This document shows positions 31,851 through 41,269 of a stretch of 64,000 nucleotides of DNA, piece after piece. Origin of the DNA: Jidongwangia harbinensis (lineage in GTDB: Bacteria; Actinomycetota; Actinomycetes; Mycobacteriales; Micromonosporaceae); NCBI RefSeq assembly GCF_020216025.1, contig NZ_JAIWNC010000013.1:186001-250000 (forward strand), given 5' to 3'. The position numbers were made by a program, and so were the translations under genes. A model generated the notes under the pieces. It ran no database searches. It was not told the DNA's origin and saw only the letters and a list, made by a program, of their open reading frames with translations. How positions within the stretch are numbered: position 1 is the first letter of the stretch; the number at the start of each line of letters is the position of its first letter.

Positions 31851-34766
31851 TCAGCTCGCCGCGGTGCCGTACAGGGCGAGTTCGGACGTCGCCACGTACG
31901 TGCAGCCGTTGTAGTTGCCCGGGCAGAATCCGCCGATGTCGGCGGTCTGGGTACCGAGCATCCAGTAACGCACGAACTGGACGTCCGTGGCGCTGCCCGC
32001 GGCCAGCGCCACGTTCTGCGGCGACCGCTGCGTCGGGCCGAAGTGGCCCTCGGCGCCGAGCCGCCAGGTGGTGCCGTCGGCCGACGTCTCCACCTTGAAG
32101 TCACCGGTGGAACTGCTGCCGGCCAGACCGCAGGCGGTGGACGGGTTGATCGACAACTCGGCCACGTCGATCGCGGCCGGCAGCTTGACCACGACGAACC
32201 GCGGCTCGATCGCCGTGGTGTCCTCGCCGTCGCCGGTGCCCTCGGCGTCCGACACCCAGCCGGCGCCCTGGGACTGGTCGATCAGGTTGACCGGCCCGCA
32301 GCCGTCGGGGGTGAAGTCGACGCCGTTGAAGTCGGTCACCGACGCCCCGCCGCCGACCGCGGCCCAGTCGCGCCGGACCGCCCAGTTCGCGGTGTTGACC
32401 CGGGAGGCGACGGTGACGGTCTGCGAGACGGTGTCGTAACCGGGGCCCCGGGCGAACACCTTCGGGTACGTGCCCGCGATGATCCCCGAGATGGTGTAGG
32501 TGCCGTCGGCGGCCGTGGTGGCGACGTAGTCACCGCCGAACCCGGAGGCGTGCCCGCCGAAGCCGACCACCGCGCCGCCGATCGGCGTACCGGTGTCGGC
32601 GTTGACCACCGTGCCGGTCAGCGAGCCCCGCGGCGTGTTCGCCGCCGGCGGCAGCGCGAAGTCCTCCACCGGGCGCGTGTCGTCGCCGTTCACCGAGCCG
32701 GCGAAGTAGCCCATGCCGCGGGCCGCGAACACCTTCCAGATCCGGGCCTGCTGCTTGCCGCCGTTGACGACCAGGTCGGCCTGCAGGATGGAGTTGCGCA
32801 TGTCGAGGAAAGACGGGTTCGACGGCGAAAGCTCCATCGCCCGGGTGATCAGCGACTGCGCCTTCTTGCTGCCGATCACCTTGCGCAGGTCCCACAGCGT
32901 CTGCGACCAGATCTCGCCGTCCGCGTGCACCTGCGGGGCGCCGGACACCTGGCCGTAGTCGCCGTAGGTGTAGCCGCCCGGGCCGGTCGCCGCGCCGCCG
33001 GGGCAGGCCGGCGAGTCCGCGCCGACCGTGCAGTCCATGGCCGCGCTACGGATGGTGCCGCCCGCGGTCACGTACTTGCCGACCAGCACGTCACCGACGG
33101 CGTCGGTGTCCTGCTCGTGCCCCTGGTTGACGAGCAGGTCCATGGCGTACCAGTCGCTCCAGGCCTCGCCCATGGCACCCGCCTGCAGGCCGCCGAGCGT
33201 GGAGACTCCGGCCGCGTCGACCACCAGGCGGTTGGACAGGCCGTGGCCGTACTCGTGGTAGACGATGCCGGCCTCGTCGCCGGAGTTGCCCGCGATGAAC
33301 GGGTCGGTCGGGGTGGACGGGTCGTGGAACAGGTACATCTGCATCACCGGCGGCGTGCCGTCCGGCGGCGTGTTCATGTTGGCGTTGTCCACGTGGTCGG
33401 GGTCGGGCAGGCCGGCGAACGCACCGGTGCCGGTGTTCGCGCCGTCCATCGCGTGGCCCTGCACGGCGTCGCCGTCGACCGCCTCGAAGTTGCCCGCCTC
33501 CCGGGTGAAGCCGATCGGGCTCTTCCGCAGGTGGTCGTGGAAGGTGCCCAGGAAGTAGTAGAGCTGCACCGCGTTCTGCGCGCGGTTGACCTCCCAGGAC
33601 TTCGCGACCTTCGGGTCCCACGAGCACTTGAACGCCGCGGTGCACCCGGTCTCCGCGGCCTGCGCGGTGAAGTCGGTGAACGGGTAGTCGAACGAGCGCG
33701 GGCCGCTCGGCGCGACCTCCTCGCCCGGGTTGGCCTTGTTGTCGTCGTTCACGTCGGACCAGACGTGCGCGACGTTGCCGGCCAGCCGCGGCGAGTTCGC
33801 CGGCAGCCAGCGGGTGAGGTTGACGTCCTGCTGCACGCCGCCGGGACCGGCCGCGCCCGGGTAGTTGGGGAACACCTTGGCGCTGTTGTCCGAGCGGATG
33901 CTCTGCCGCAGCAGCACGGTGCCGTCCGCGGCGTCGACGACGTGCAGGTAGCCGGCGTCCATGGCGACGGTCTGCCAGGCCAGGCGCGGGCCGGCGACGG
34001 TCTGGAACAGCACCAGCTTGGCGTTGCCGCCGTCGGTGAACGTGGTGGTCCGGGTGGCGCCGGAGGACACCCGGGCGACCGCGGCGGTGGACTCGGCGGC
34101 GACGTCGGTGATCGCCGCGGCGCGGGCCTTGGCCGCGGTCAGCTTGGCGGTGCCCGGCTGGGCCGGCAGCGCGGCCAGCGGGGAGCCGTCCACCTGGATC
34201 AGCCGGCCGTCCTTGGCCACGTGTGCCTTGAGCCCGTTGCCGAACACCGGCACGCCGTCGACCGTCTGCACGAAGCTGAGGTGGTGGGTGCCGGCCACGT
34301 CCACGTAGTCCTTGCGCAGCGTCAGGCCGTCCACCGCGGCGGCGCTGAGGCCGAACACGCCGGCGTTCGCCTTGACGTACTCGCGGGCGACGGTCTCCGG
34401 CTCGGCGTCGGCGGCGGAGGTGAGGAAGCCGTCGAGTCGGGCCACCCGGCGCGGCGTGCCGGTGGCCTCGTCGATGTCCACGATGCCCTGCACGCCGAGC
34501 GCGGCGCGCAGCTTGCGGGCCGCGCCGCCGGGTGCCTCGGCGGCCGCCGCGCGCTTCGCCACGCCGGCGCTCGGGGGCTGGCGGATGGCGCTGCGGGAGT
34601 CGTAGTTGGTGCGCTCCTCGGTGCCGGGAGCGGCCGCGCCCGGACCACCCGCCGGGGCGGGCTCCGGTGCCGCCGTGGCCTGGGCGGGCAGCACGCCCGC
34701 GAGCAGGACGGCGCCGGCGGCGGCCGCCCACCACCGCCGCGCGGGCGGGGTCAGTCTGGTTGTCAT
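31851..34766 (-). CDS. Secreted M36 (fungalysin) metalloprotease
   Basis: A 971-residue secreted zinc protease. A signal peptide (RRWWAAAAGAVLLAGVLPAQATA) is followed by an FTP-type propeptide (about 60-200), a PepSY-like segment and the M36 catalytic domain. The zinc motif HEYGH is near residue 504, with GEAWSDWYAMD carrying the third ligand. After it come a carboxypeptidase-regulatory-like beta domain (GTVVNADTGTPIGGAVV) and a discoidin-like C-terminal domain with VKLPAAIDVAELSINPS. The ATG at 34766 starts the signal peptide and has GAGAGGG upstream. It probably degrades extracellular protein; no pathway link is visible. Confidence 0.92.
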   Translation of the reverse strand: MTTRLTPPARRWWAAAAGAVLLAGVLPAQATAAPEPAPAGGPGAAAPGTEERTNYDSRSAIRQPPSAGVAKRAAAAEAPGGAARKLRAALGVQGIVDIDEATGTPRRVARLDGFLTSAADAEPETVAREYVKANAGVFGLSAAAVDGLTLRKDYVDVAGTHHLSFVQTVDGVPVFGNGLKAHVAKDGRLIQVDGSPLAALPAQPGTAKLTAAKARAAAITDVAAESTAAVARVSSGATRTTTFTDGGNAKLVLFQTVAGPRLAWQTVAMDAGYLHVVDAADGTVLLRQSIRSDNSAKVFPNYPGAAGPGGVQQDVNLTRWLPANSPRLAGNVAHVWSDVNDDNKANPGEEVAPSGPRSFDYPFTDFTAQAAETGCTAAFKCSWDPKVAKSWEVNRAQNAVQLYYFLGTFHDHLRKSPIGFTREAGNFEAVDGDAVQGHAMDGANTGTGAFAGLPDPDHVDNANMNTPPDGTPPVMQMYLFHDPSTPTDPFIAGNSGDEAGIVYHEYGHGLSNRLVVDAAGVSTLGGLQAGAMGEAWSDWYAMDLLVNQGHEQDTDAVGDVLVGKYVTAGGTIRSAAMDCTVGADSPACPGGAATGPGGYTYGDYGQVSGAPQVHADGEIWSQTLWDLRKVIGSKKAQSLITRAMELSPSNPSFLDMRNSILQADLVVNGGKQQARIWKVFAARGMGYFAGSVNGDDTRPVEDFALPPAANTPRGSLTGTVVNADTGTPIGGAVVGFGGHASGFGGDYVATTAADGTYTISGIIAGTYPKVFARGPGYDTVSQTVTVASRVNTANWAVRRDWAAVGGGASVTDFNGVDFTPDGCGPVNLIDQSQGAGWVSDAEGTGDGEDTTAIEPRFVVVKLPAAIDVAELSINPSTACGLAGSSSTGDFKVETSADGTTWRLGAEGHFGPTQRSPQNVALAAGSATDVQFVRYWMLGTQTADIGGFCPGNYNGCTYVATSELALYGTAAS

Positions 34767-34974
34767 GCAGGTCCCTCTCGGCCGGCACGGGGTGTGCCCG
34801 TCCGCCGAGCTGGTGGCCCCTGCGCCCGGGACCACCCCCACGTCTGTGGTCCGTCGATGGGTGATGCTGCTCATCATCGGTGCAGGTAACTAGACCGATG
34901 TCCGTTTCTTTATCCATTCGATATCCGGCACCGGGGCGGCAGGCCGCCCGCGCTTCTGGTCTGATGGGTAGCCG
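34767..34974. other. Divergent intergenic region, protease / Ser-Thr kinase
   Basis: About 208 bases, somewhat less GC-rich than the genes, presumably holding both promoters. I see no clear palindrome or small ORF. Confidence 0.5.
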
Positions 34975-37104
34975 ATGAAGACCCCGCTCCGCCCCGGCGA
35001 TCCTTCGGCACTGGGCGACTACCAGCTGATCGCCCGCCTGGGCGAGGGCGGCATGGGCTCGGTGTTCCTCGGCCGCGGGCCCGGCGGGCGGCTGGTCGCG
35101 GTCAAGGTCGTCAAGCCGGAGTACGCCCACGAGGACGAGTTCCGCCTCCGGTTCCGGAGCGAGGTGAAGCGGGCCCGGCAGGTACCGCCGTTCTGCACCG
35201 CGGCGGTCCTGGACGCCGATCCCGGGCATCCCACGCCGTACCTGGTGGTGGAGTATGTGGACGGTCCGAGCCTGGACGAGGTGGTGGAGCGCGAGGGACC
35301 GCTCACCGACGGCCAGCTGCACGGCGTGGCGATCGGCGTGGCCACCGCGCTGACCGCCATCCACGGGGCCGGGGTGATCCACCGTGACCTGAAGCCCCGC
35401 AACGTGCTGTTCTCCCTGGGCACCCCGAAGGTGATCGACTTCGGCATCGCCCGGGCGCTCGAGGTGACCAGCCAGCACACCCGCCCGGACCAGATGGTGG
35501 GCACGGTCGCCTACATGGCGCCGGAGCGGTTCGACGGCGAGCACCGCGACATCACGCCGGCCGCCGACGTGTTCGCCTGGGGTGCGGTGATCGCCTACGC
35601 CGGCACCGGGCACACCCCGTTCCGCGCCGACTCGCCGGTCGCCACCGCCGCCCGGATCCTGACCCAGCCGCCGAACCTGTCCGGGCTGACCGGACCCCTG
35701 CGGGACCTGGTGGCGCTCGCCCTGGCCAAGGAACCGGCGGAGCGCCCGAGCGCGCACGAACTGCTCAGCCTGCTGCTGGCCGACCAGCCCGGACCGCCCC
35801 CGCCGGCCGGCCACCGGCCGGTGCTGCAACCCGCGCTGCGCGAGGCCGCCGAGGCGGCGCAGTCCACCGGCCGGTACCACTCGGACGGTTTCGGCCGGCC
35901 GGCCGGGCCGGTTCCGCCCGGCCCGCCCCGCCGCCGGCGGGTACGGGTCGCCGCCGCCGCGACGGCGGCGTTCGCGCTGGCCGCGGCGTCGGCCGGCTGG
36001 TTCCTGACGTCCGCTCCGGACGATCCCCGGGCCGCGCCGCCGCCGGTCGCGTCCGCCCCGGTGGCGCAGCCCACCATGCCGACTCCGGGTGCCGTCCGGG
36101 GGCCGTGGGTGGTGGACGCTCTCGACCGGCCCGGCCAGTGGCGGTCGTCCCGCAGCGGCGGCGCCGGCAACTGCGCCTTCGACGACCGGGGCCTGGTCAT
36201 GACGGCGACCGACTTCCTCTCGGTCGACTGCCCGGGCCCCGACGAGGGGTTCGCCGGCGACCAGGCCATCGCCGCCGACGTCACGCTCGGCACCCCGCGG
36301 TCCTGCGCCACCGTCCGCTTCCGCGCGGCCGGCGAGAGCACCTACTGGCTCGATCTCTGCCCGGAGATCGTGCGGATCCGGCACGAGGGTCGCATCCGGA
36401 TCACCAACCTGGGCGAGACCGCGTCCCGTCTGTTCCCGCCCGGTCAGCGCAGGCGGGTCGTGCTGACCCTGCGGGGTGCGGCCGCCGACGTGACGGTCGG
36501 CGGCGCCGTGGTGCTGCGCGCCCGGTTGACCGATCCCAGCCTGCTGGCCGGCCGGGTGAGCTTCGGGGCGGCCACGGTGGACTCGGACGCCGCGGACGAC
36601 AACGAGGTGGCCTGGGCGGTCGTCGCCGCGGCGGAGATCCGGCCGGTCGAGGACCTGTCCGCCGCCGCGGCCCCCTCCGCCGCGCCCGGCGGGCTCGCCT
36701 TCACCGACGTGCGGCGTGGCCGGACCCGCTCGGTCGTGCGGGTGCACGCGTACCACCCGAAGGCCCGGTCGGTGGTGGTGGAGCCGACGCTGTTCCTGAC
36801 CGGCGATCAGTACTGCGCGGCCTTCGGTCTCGAGCCGTCGCCGGAGGCACCGTGCGAGCGGGCGTGGGTGACCGAGGACAGCCGGATGATCGTGACGCTG
36901 CCGACCACGGCCAACCCGCGGCTCACCACCACGTCCGCCAACTCGGCGCCGTGCGTCGGCAGCGGTGCGCTGGTGCTCGGGACCTGCCGGGCCAGCGCCA
37001 AGGACTTCGTGATGCACGTGGCGGGCGGGGAGGACGGCGCGCTGGTGGAGCTGACCACGGACAACGGGTCGGTCACCGGCATGGCGGAGGTCTACACGCC
37101 CTGA
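34975..37104 (+). CDS. Receptor-type Ser/Thr protein kinase
   Basis: A 709-residue PASTA-less bacterial Hanks kinase. The kinase domain covers about 15-275: glycine loop LGEGGMGSV, Lys44 in VAVKVV, HRDLKPRN (136-143), DFG (155-157) and APERF. A Pro-rich linker and one membrane helix (about 323-345) follow, then an extracellular region of about 360 residues with Cys-containing beta-sandwich-like segments (WVVDALDRPGQWRSS onward). It should phosphorylate cytoplasmic targets in response to an outside signal. Divergent from the protease and convergent with the terpene operon, so its targets cannot be read from context. Confidence 0.92.
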   Translation: MKTPLRPGDPSALGDYQLIARLGEGGMGSVFLGRGPGGRLVAVKVVKPEYAHEDEFRLRFRSEVKRARQVPPFCTAAVLDADPGHPTPYLVVEYVDGPSLDEVVEREGPLTDGQLHGVAIGVATALTAIHGAGVIHRDLKPRNVLFSLGTPKVIDFGIARALEVTSQHTRPDQMVGTVAYMAPERFDGEHRDITPAADVFAWGAVIAYAGTGHTPFRADSPVATAARILTQPPNLSGLTGPLRDLVALALAKEPAERPSAHELLSLLLADQPGPPPPAGHRPVLQPALREAAEAAQSTGRYHSDGFGRPAGPVPPGPPRRRRVRVAAAATAAFALAAASAGWFLTSAPDDPRAAPPPVASAPVAQPTMPTPGAVRGPWVVDALDRPGQWRSSRSGGAGNCAFDDRGLVMTATDFLSVDCPGPDEGFAGDQAIAADVTLGTPRSCATVRFRAAGESTYWLDLCPEIVRIRHEGRIRITNLGETASRLFPPGQRRRVVLTLRGAAADVTVGGAVVLRARLTDPSLLAGRVSFGAATVDSDAADDNEVAWAVVAAAEIRPVEDLSAAAAPSAAPGGLAFTDVRRGRTRSVVRVHAYHPKARSVVVEPTLFLTGDQYCAAFGLEPSPEAPCERAWVTEDSRMIVTLPTTANPRLTTTSANSAPCVGSGALVLGTCRASAKDFVMHVAGGEDGALVELTTDNGSVTGMAEVYTP

Positions 37105-37131
37105 CCGGAGCGGACCGCGACGGCCGGTCAG
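37101..37131. terminator. Short bidirectional hairpin containing both stop codons
   Basis: CTGACCGG (37101-37108) and CCGGTCAG (37124-37131) form an 8-bp stem. The TGA of the kinase gene lies in one arm and the TGA of the convergent prenyltransferase in the other. Confidence 0.45.
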
Positions 37132-38204
37132 TGGTCGCGCCACACCGCCAGCCCGGCCAGCCGCGACAGCCACGAGTCCACGCCGGCCGGTCCAGCCACG
37201 CCGGCCGTCCCGGTCACGTCGGCCGTCCCGGTCACGTCGGCCGTCCCGGTCACGCCGGCGAGGCACCGGAGCGCGGCGGCGTGCTGCCGGGCCGCCTCGG
37301 CCCGGGCCCAGGCGCGCCCGCCCGCCTCCTCGATCAGGCCGGTGGCACGCGCCACCTCCGGTCCGGTGAGCGGCCGGGACGCGGCATACAGCTCGGCCAG
37401 CGCGGTGCCCGCGGCCGTGCCGCCGGCCAGGGCGAACACCACCGGCAGGGACTTCTTGCGGCGGCGGACGTCGGCGCCGACCGGCTTGCGGGTGACCGCA
37501 CCGTCCCCCCAGATGCCCAGGATGTCGTCGACGAGCTGGAACGCCAGGCCCAGGTGTTCGCCGAACCGGCGTAGGCCGGTCACCCGTTCCGGGGCGGCAC
37601 CGGCCGCACGGGCACCGGCGGCGGCCGCGCCCGCGAACAGCGCCGCGGTCTTGCCGGCCGCCATGGCCAGCGCGGCCGGCAGCGTCACGTCACCGCGCGC
37701 CTCGAACGCCAGGTCCGCGCTCTGCCCGACGACCAGGCGCCGCAGCGACCCGAACAGCTCGGGGGCCGCGGCCGGCGCCGCGTCGTGCAGGACCTCGGTG
37801 CCCAGCACCAGCAGGGCGTCGCCGGCCAGGATCGCCTGCGCGTCGCCGAACACGGTCCGGGCCGCCGGCCGGCCGCGCCGCAGTTCGTCGCCGTCCAGCA
37901 CGTCGTCGTGCAGCAGGGTGAAGTTGTGCACCAGTTCCACCGCGACCGCCACCGGCAGGGCCGGCCGGACCGGGCCGCCGGTGGCCTGCGCGGCGGCCAG
38001 GACCACCGCGCCCCGCAGCCCCTTGCCCCAGCCGAGGCCGGCCGGCCGGCCGGCGGCGTCGGTCCAGCCGAAGTGGTAGTGCAGCACGTCGCGGACCGGG
38101 CCGGAGATCGGGTCGACGGCGCGCCGCAGGGCCGGGTCGAGCAGCGCCCGGGTGGCCCGCAACCGGGTCCGGTCCGGTGCCACGGTGCCCGGAGGGGCCG
38201 TCAT
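37128..38204 (-). CDS. Polyprenyl diphosphate synthase (GGPP/FPP synthase-like)
   Basis: A 358-residue class I prenyltransferase that condenses IPP with allylic diphosphates. The first Asp-rich motif is LLHDDVLDGD (near residue 98) and the second FQLVDDILGIWGD, followed by KPVGADVRRRKKSLP. This pattern is usual in actinomycete GGPP synthases attached to terpene clusters. The C-terminus carries three near-identical VTGTAD repeats from an 18-bp tandem DNA repeat. It is the last gene of the operon P450 - terpene synthase - prenyltransferase, overlapping the synthase stop by 4 bp (ATGA). Chain length cannot be decided by eye. Confidence 0.9.
   Translation of the reverse strand: MTAPPGTVAPDRTRLRATRALLDPALRRAVDPISGPVRDVLHYHFGWTDAAGRPAGLGWGKGLRGAVVLAAAQATGGPVRPALPVAVAVELVHNFTLLHDDVLDGDELRRGRPAARTVFGDAQAILAGDALLVLGTEVLHDAAPAAAPELFGSLRRLVVGQSADLAFEARGDVTLPAALAMAAGKTAALFAGAAAAGARAAGAAPERVTGLRRFGEHLGLAFQLVDDILGIWGDGAVTRKPVGADVRRRKKSLPVVFALAGGTAAGTALAELYAASRPLTGPEVARATGLIEEAGGRAWARAEAARQHAAALRCLAGVTGTADVTGTADVTGTAGVAGPAGVDSWLSRLAGLAVWRDH
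37184..37255. repeat. 18-bp tandem repeat inside the prenyltransferase gene
   Basis: Three units of CGGCCGTCCCGGTCACGT (37202-37219, 37220-37237, 37238-37255, the last with one change), preceded by a degenerate unit (37184-37201). In frame they encode repeated VTGTAD near the C-terminus, so copy number can change without a frameshift. Confidence 0.85.
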
Positions 38205-39205
38205 GCCCGGCTCCCGAACAGCGCGGATTCCAGGTATCCGGTGGCCGCGGCGGGGTCGCGGTAGCGCCGGGTCCGGCTGGACCAGTCGAGGTTGCCGCGC
38301 ATCCAGCTGCGCATGCCGGCGGTGTAGCGGGCCAGCACCTCGGCGTGCTCCGGGCGGCCGGCCAGCAGCCGCTCCTCGGCCCGCCGGAACTCGTCGATCC
38401 GGTCGGCGATCGCCGCGCAGGTCCGGTCCAGCGCGGTGCCGGTGTCCCACCCGTGGTGGTGCTGCAGGACGTGGACCAGATTGTGCACCTCGCCGAGGGC
38501 CCGCTCCTTCTCCAGCGAGTACACGTCGTTGGTCCAGCAGACCACGTCGCTGGCGGCGTCGAGGGCGGCGCGGAACGGCGCCGAGTCGTACACCGCGTCG
38601 GGCACGTCGAGGCTGGACACCACGTCGATCAGATCCATGCAGACGTAGATGGCCCCGGTGTGCCGCCGCTTCCGGATGTAGGTGGCCGGGTCCGGCACGA
38701 CGCCGGCGCGCCGGTTGCCGGCCTCCCAGGTCGCGGCCGTGGTGAGGCACTCGGTCAGGTGACCGGTGAAGCGCCGTCGCCAGCGCGGAGTCTGCAGGGG
38801 CGCGGTACGCCCCCACAGGTCCACAAGCGAGCTGATCGCCACCCCCGGTGCCGGTACCGGCGCGGTGGCCGGGCCGGCGCCGGTCAGCACCGCCCGCATG
38901 CCGTCGAACACGGTACGCAGCCGGTCCGGGTCCCGGCCCTCGGCACCGTCGTCGAGCTGGTCGTCGACCATGAAGAGCCAGGCGAACCAGTCCGCCGTCA
39001 GGTACAGGCCGGTCCGGTCCGCGGTGGGGTAGACCATGGCGGCGAACCAGCCGAAGTCGGCCTTCTCGAAGCGCCGCCGCGCCGCCTCACCCACCAGGCC
39101 GGTGCGGCCGGCCCAGTCGGTGAGGTGGGCCCGCGCCCGTTCCACGTCCACGTGCACCTGGTACGGGAACACCTCGAACGCCGCGATCAGCCGGTCGGTC
39201 GTCAC
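38201..39205 (-). CDS. Class I terpene synthase
   Basis: A 334-residue bacterial terpene cyclase. The metal motifs are intact: DDQLDD (about 80-85) and the NSE triad NDVYSLEKE, with the RY-type ending SSRTRRYRDP. It ionises a prenyl diphosphate and cyclises it; the product cannot be predicted. GTG start with GGAGG upstream, overlapping the P450 stop (GTGA). Together with its partners it forms a minimal terpene cluster: precursor supply, cyclisation and one oxidation. No match to geosmin or methylisoborneol synthase is evident. Confidence 0.92.
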   Translation of the reverse strand: MTTDRLIAAFEVFPYQVHVDVERARAHLTDWAGRTGLVGEAARRRFEKADFGWFAAMVYPTADRTGLYLTADWFAWLFMVDDQLDDGAEGRDPDRLRTVFDGMRAVLTGAGPATAPVPAPGVAISSLVDLWGRTAPLQTPRWRRRFTGHLTECLTTAATWEAGNRRAGVVPDPATYIRKRRHTGAIYVCMDLIDVVSSLDVPDAVYDSAPFRAALDAASDVVCWTNDVYSLEKERALGEVHNLVHVLQHHHGWDTGTALDRTCAAIADRIDEFRRAEERLLAGRPEHAEVLARYTAGMRSWMRGNLDWSSRTRRYRDPAAATGYLESALFGSRA

Positions 39206-40590
39206 CGTTCCTCCAGCCGCAGGTGGATGCCGCCACGCGGGTGCAGCGTGACCAGTGCCTCCGGCTCCACCGGCGGCGCGCCCGGTGGACGGACCAGCCG
39301 GAACCGGCGGGCCACCGTGGTCATCGCCAGCACCAGCTCGGCGAGCGCGAAGTGCTTGCCGATGCAGACCCGCTGACCGGCGCCGAACGGCAGGTAGGCG
39401 TGCTTGGGACGGGCCGCGATGCGCTCCGGGGTGAACCGCTCCGGGTCGAACCGTTCCGGGTCGTCCCAGAAGTCGCGGTGCCGGTGCAGGAAGTAGCTGT
39501 TGATCAGGATGTTCGTGCCGGCCGGGATGAAGTACCCGCCGACCTCGTCGTCCACCTTGGCCCGGCGCATCGACTGGTACGCCGGCGAGTAGATGCGCAG
39601 CGTCTCGTCCACGATCATCCGGGCGTACCGCAGGCGCGGCAGGTCGTCGGCGGACGGCAGCCGGCCGCCGAGCACCTCGTCGACCTCGGCGTGCAGCCGG
39701 CGTTCCACCTCGGGATGCTCGGCGATCAGGTAGAACGCCCAGGACAGCGCGTTGGTGGTGGTCTCGTACGCGCCGATGCACAGGTTCAGCACCTCGTGGT
39801 GCAGCTGTTCGACGGCCATCCGGCGGCCGTCGTCCTCGTCGGCCGAGTGCATCAGCAGGGTCAGCAGGTCCGGTGTGGTGTCCGGGTCCACCGGACGGTG
39901 CAGCCGCTCGGTGATGAACCCGTTGACGAACCGGTCCATGTCGTCGATGGCCCGGCGCAGCCGGAGGTGCCGGGGAATGGGCACGTTCAGCGGCGGGAAC
40001 GGGAAGCGGAAGAAGGCGCCGAGAATCTCGTTGGCGGCGCCGAAGGCGCGTTCGAAGGACTGGGCGCCGGCGCTGACGTCCGCGCTGAACAGCGACCGGT
40101 TGACGATCCGCAGCGCGAGCTGGCCGATCTCGTCGGTCACGTCCAGCACGGTGCCGATCCCGCGGTGCTCCCAGCGGCCCAGCATCTTCGCGCTCTCGTC
40201 CACCATGTTGCCGGTGAAGGCGGTCACCGCGCGCGGGGTGAAGTGCGGTGCCATCAGGCGGCGTTGCCGCCACCACACGTCGTTGTCCCCGATGGCGATC
40301 AGGCCCTCGCGCAGGACCGGCCGGACGATCCGGAACAGGATCGCGTTCTTGTCGTATCCGTCGGCGCGTTCCACCAGGATGTGCCGGATGTAGTCGGGGT
40401 GGTTGACCAGCACCATCGGCAGTCCCAGTGTGCGGAAGCCGTAGATGTCACCGTGCCGCCGCAGGCCGCCGCCGAGGAATCCGAGCTGGTCGCGTTTGAA
40501 GGCGACGGTGCCGCCGAGGCCGTCGCGGAAGCGGAGGCGGGGCACCGGCCGCAGTCCCTGGTGCGCCTCACGCCGGGTCGATAGGGGCAT
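39202..40590 (-). CDS. Cytochrome P450
   Basis: A 462-residue P450. I-helix GAYETTTNALSWA with the acid-Thr pair replaced by ETT, ExxR motif DETLRI, and heme loop FGAGQRVCIGKHFAL with the axial Cys at about residue 408. The length and ETT/FGAGQRVC features resemble CYP125/CYP102-like or CYP4-like terpene P450s rather than the usual ~400-residue Streptomyces type. The ATG at 40590 (MPLSTRR) has AGGAAGG upstream. First gene of the terpene operon, so it likely oxidises the terpene made next door. No ferredoxin gene is adjacent. Confidence 0.9.
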   Translation of the reverse strand: MPLSTRREAHQGLRPVPRLRFRDGLGGTVAFKRDQLGFLGGGLRRHGDIYGFRTLGLPMVLVNHPDYIRHILVERADGYDKNAILFRIVRPVLREGLIAIGDNDVWWRQRRLMAPHFTPRAVTAFTGNMVDESAKMLGRWEHRGIGTVLDVTDEIGQLALRIVNRSLFSADVSAGAQSFERAFGAANEILGAFFRFPFPPLNVPIPRHLRLRRAIDDMDRFVNGFITERLHRPVDPDTTPDLLTLLMHSADEDDGRRMAVEQLHHEVLNLCIGAYETTTNALSWAFYLIAEHPEVERRLHAEVDEVLGGRLPSADDLPRLRYARMIVDETLRIYSPAYQSMRRAKVDDEVGGYFIPAGTNILINSYFLHRHRDFWDDPERFDPERFTPERIAARPKHAYLPFGAGQRVCIGKHFALAELVLAMTTVARRFRLVRPPGAPPVEPEALVTLHPRGGIHLRLEER

Positions 40591-40707
40591 CGGAACCTTC
40601 CTGTTCAAGCTGGACGGGTGTCACCGGCCCGGTACAGGCGGGGCTGGACGAGCAGCCACCGTGCGATACTCCGGGTCGGACACATCGGATCGTCGTCTGG
40701 ACCGCAC

Positions 40708-41205
40708 ATGAGCAGATTCACCGTCACCGTCGAGTCCGACCGCCCCGACGGCGGCCTGATGACGATTCATCTGGACACGTCCGCCGGCACGTCCCGGGTG
40801 CTCGAGGTGACCGTGACGGCCGGACAGGGCGGAAGCGTGTCGGGGCTGTCCCTTCCGCATGTGTCGCTGGATCAGCTGTTGTCCGCGTTCGCCGGGCCGG
40901 ACCCGGCCGCGCCGCCGGTCGGCGCGGCACCGGGCGGCACGGCGCCGCCGGTGGCGCTGCCCGAGCAGAGATCCGCGCCCGATCCGGGACCCGGGACCGA
41001 GGCGAGCGGGCAACCGGCGCCGGAGACCGCCGAGCGCAACTACCGGCGGATGCCGGACGCCGACGAGCTCGTCGCCGCGTACCGGAACGCGGCCAGCATC
41101 GGTGCCCTGGCCGCCGCGTACGGCGTGCCCCGGCACACGATGAACGGCTGGCTGTCCCGCCTGCGCCGGCAGGGCCTCATCGCGTCCCGGCGGGACCGGG
41201 CCTAG
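40708..41205 (+). CDS. Small protein with C-terminal helix-turn-helix, unknown function
   Basis: A 165-residue protein. The N-terminal half looks like a small beta domain (SRFTVTVESDRPDGG onward), then a Pro/Ala-rich linker. The C-terminal 55 residues resemble a Psq/transposase-like HTH: DELVAAYRNAASIGALAAAYGV followed by MNGWLSRLRRQGLI. It is divergent from the P450 and could regulate the terpene operon. The ATG is chosen because the longer frame upstream lies in the promoter region. No named family. Confidence 0.7.
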   Translation: MSRFTVTVESDRPDGGLMTIHLDTSAGTSRVLEVTVTAGQGGSVSGLSLPHVSLDQLLSAFAGPDPAAPPVGAAPGGTAPPVALPEQRSAPDPGPGTEASGQPAPETAERNYRRMPDADELVAAYRNAASIGALAAAYGVPRHTMNGWLSRLRRQGLIASRRDRA

Positions 41206-41269
41206 GGCGTGTTTCGGGGTGGGGGCCGGAGCGAGGCGTGGCCCGTCTCCCACCCCGAAACACGCCCTA
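41203..41269. terminator. Bidirectional palindromic terminator containing both stop codons
   Basis: A perfect 21-bp inverted repeat (41203-41223 / 41249-41269) around a 25-nt spacer. The TAG of the HTH gene (41203-41205) opens one arm and the TAG of the convergent ACP gene (41267-41269) closes the other, so both genes end with the palindrome. It marks the 3' end of the long PKS/NRPS operon. Confidence 0.85.

Noticed and set aside
37184..37255. CRISPR-like array
   Set aside because: The 18-bp units are directly tandem without spacers and lie in frame inside a prenyltransferase gene.
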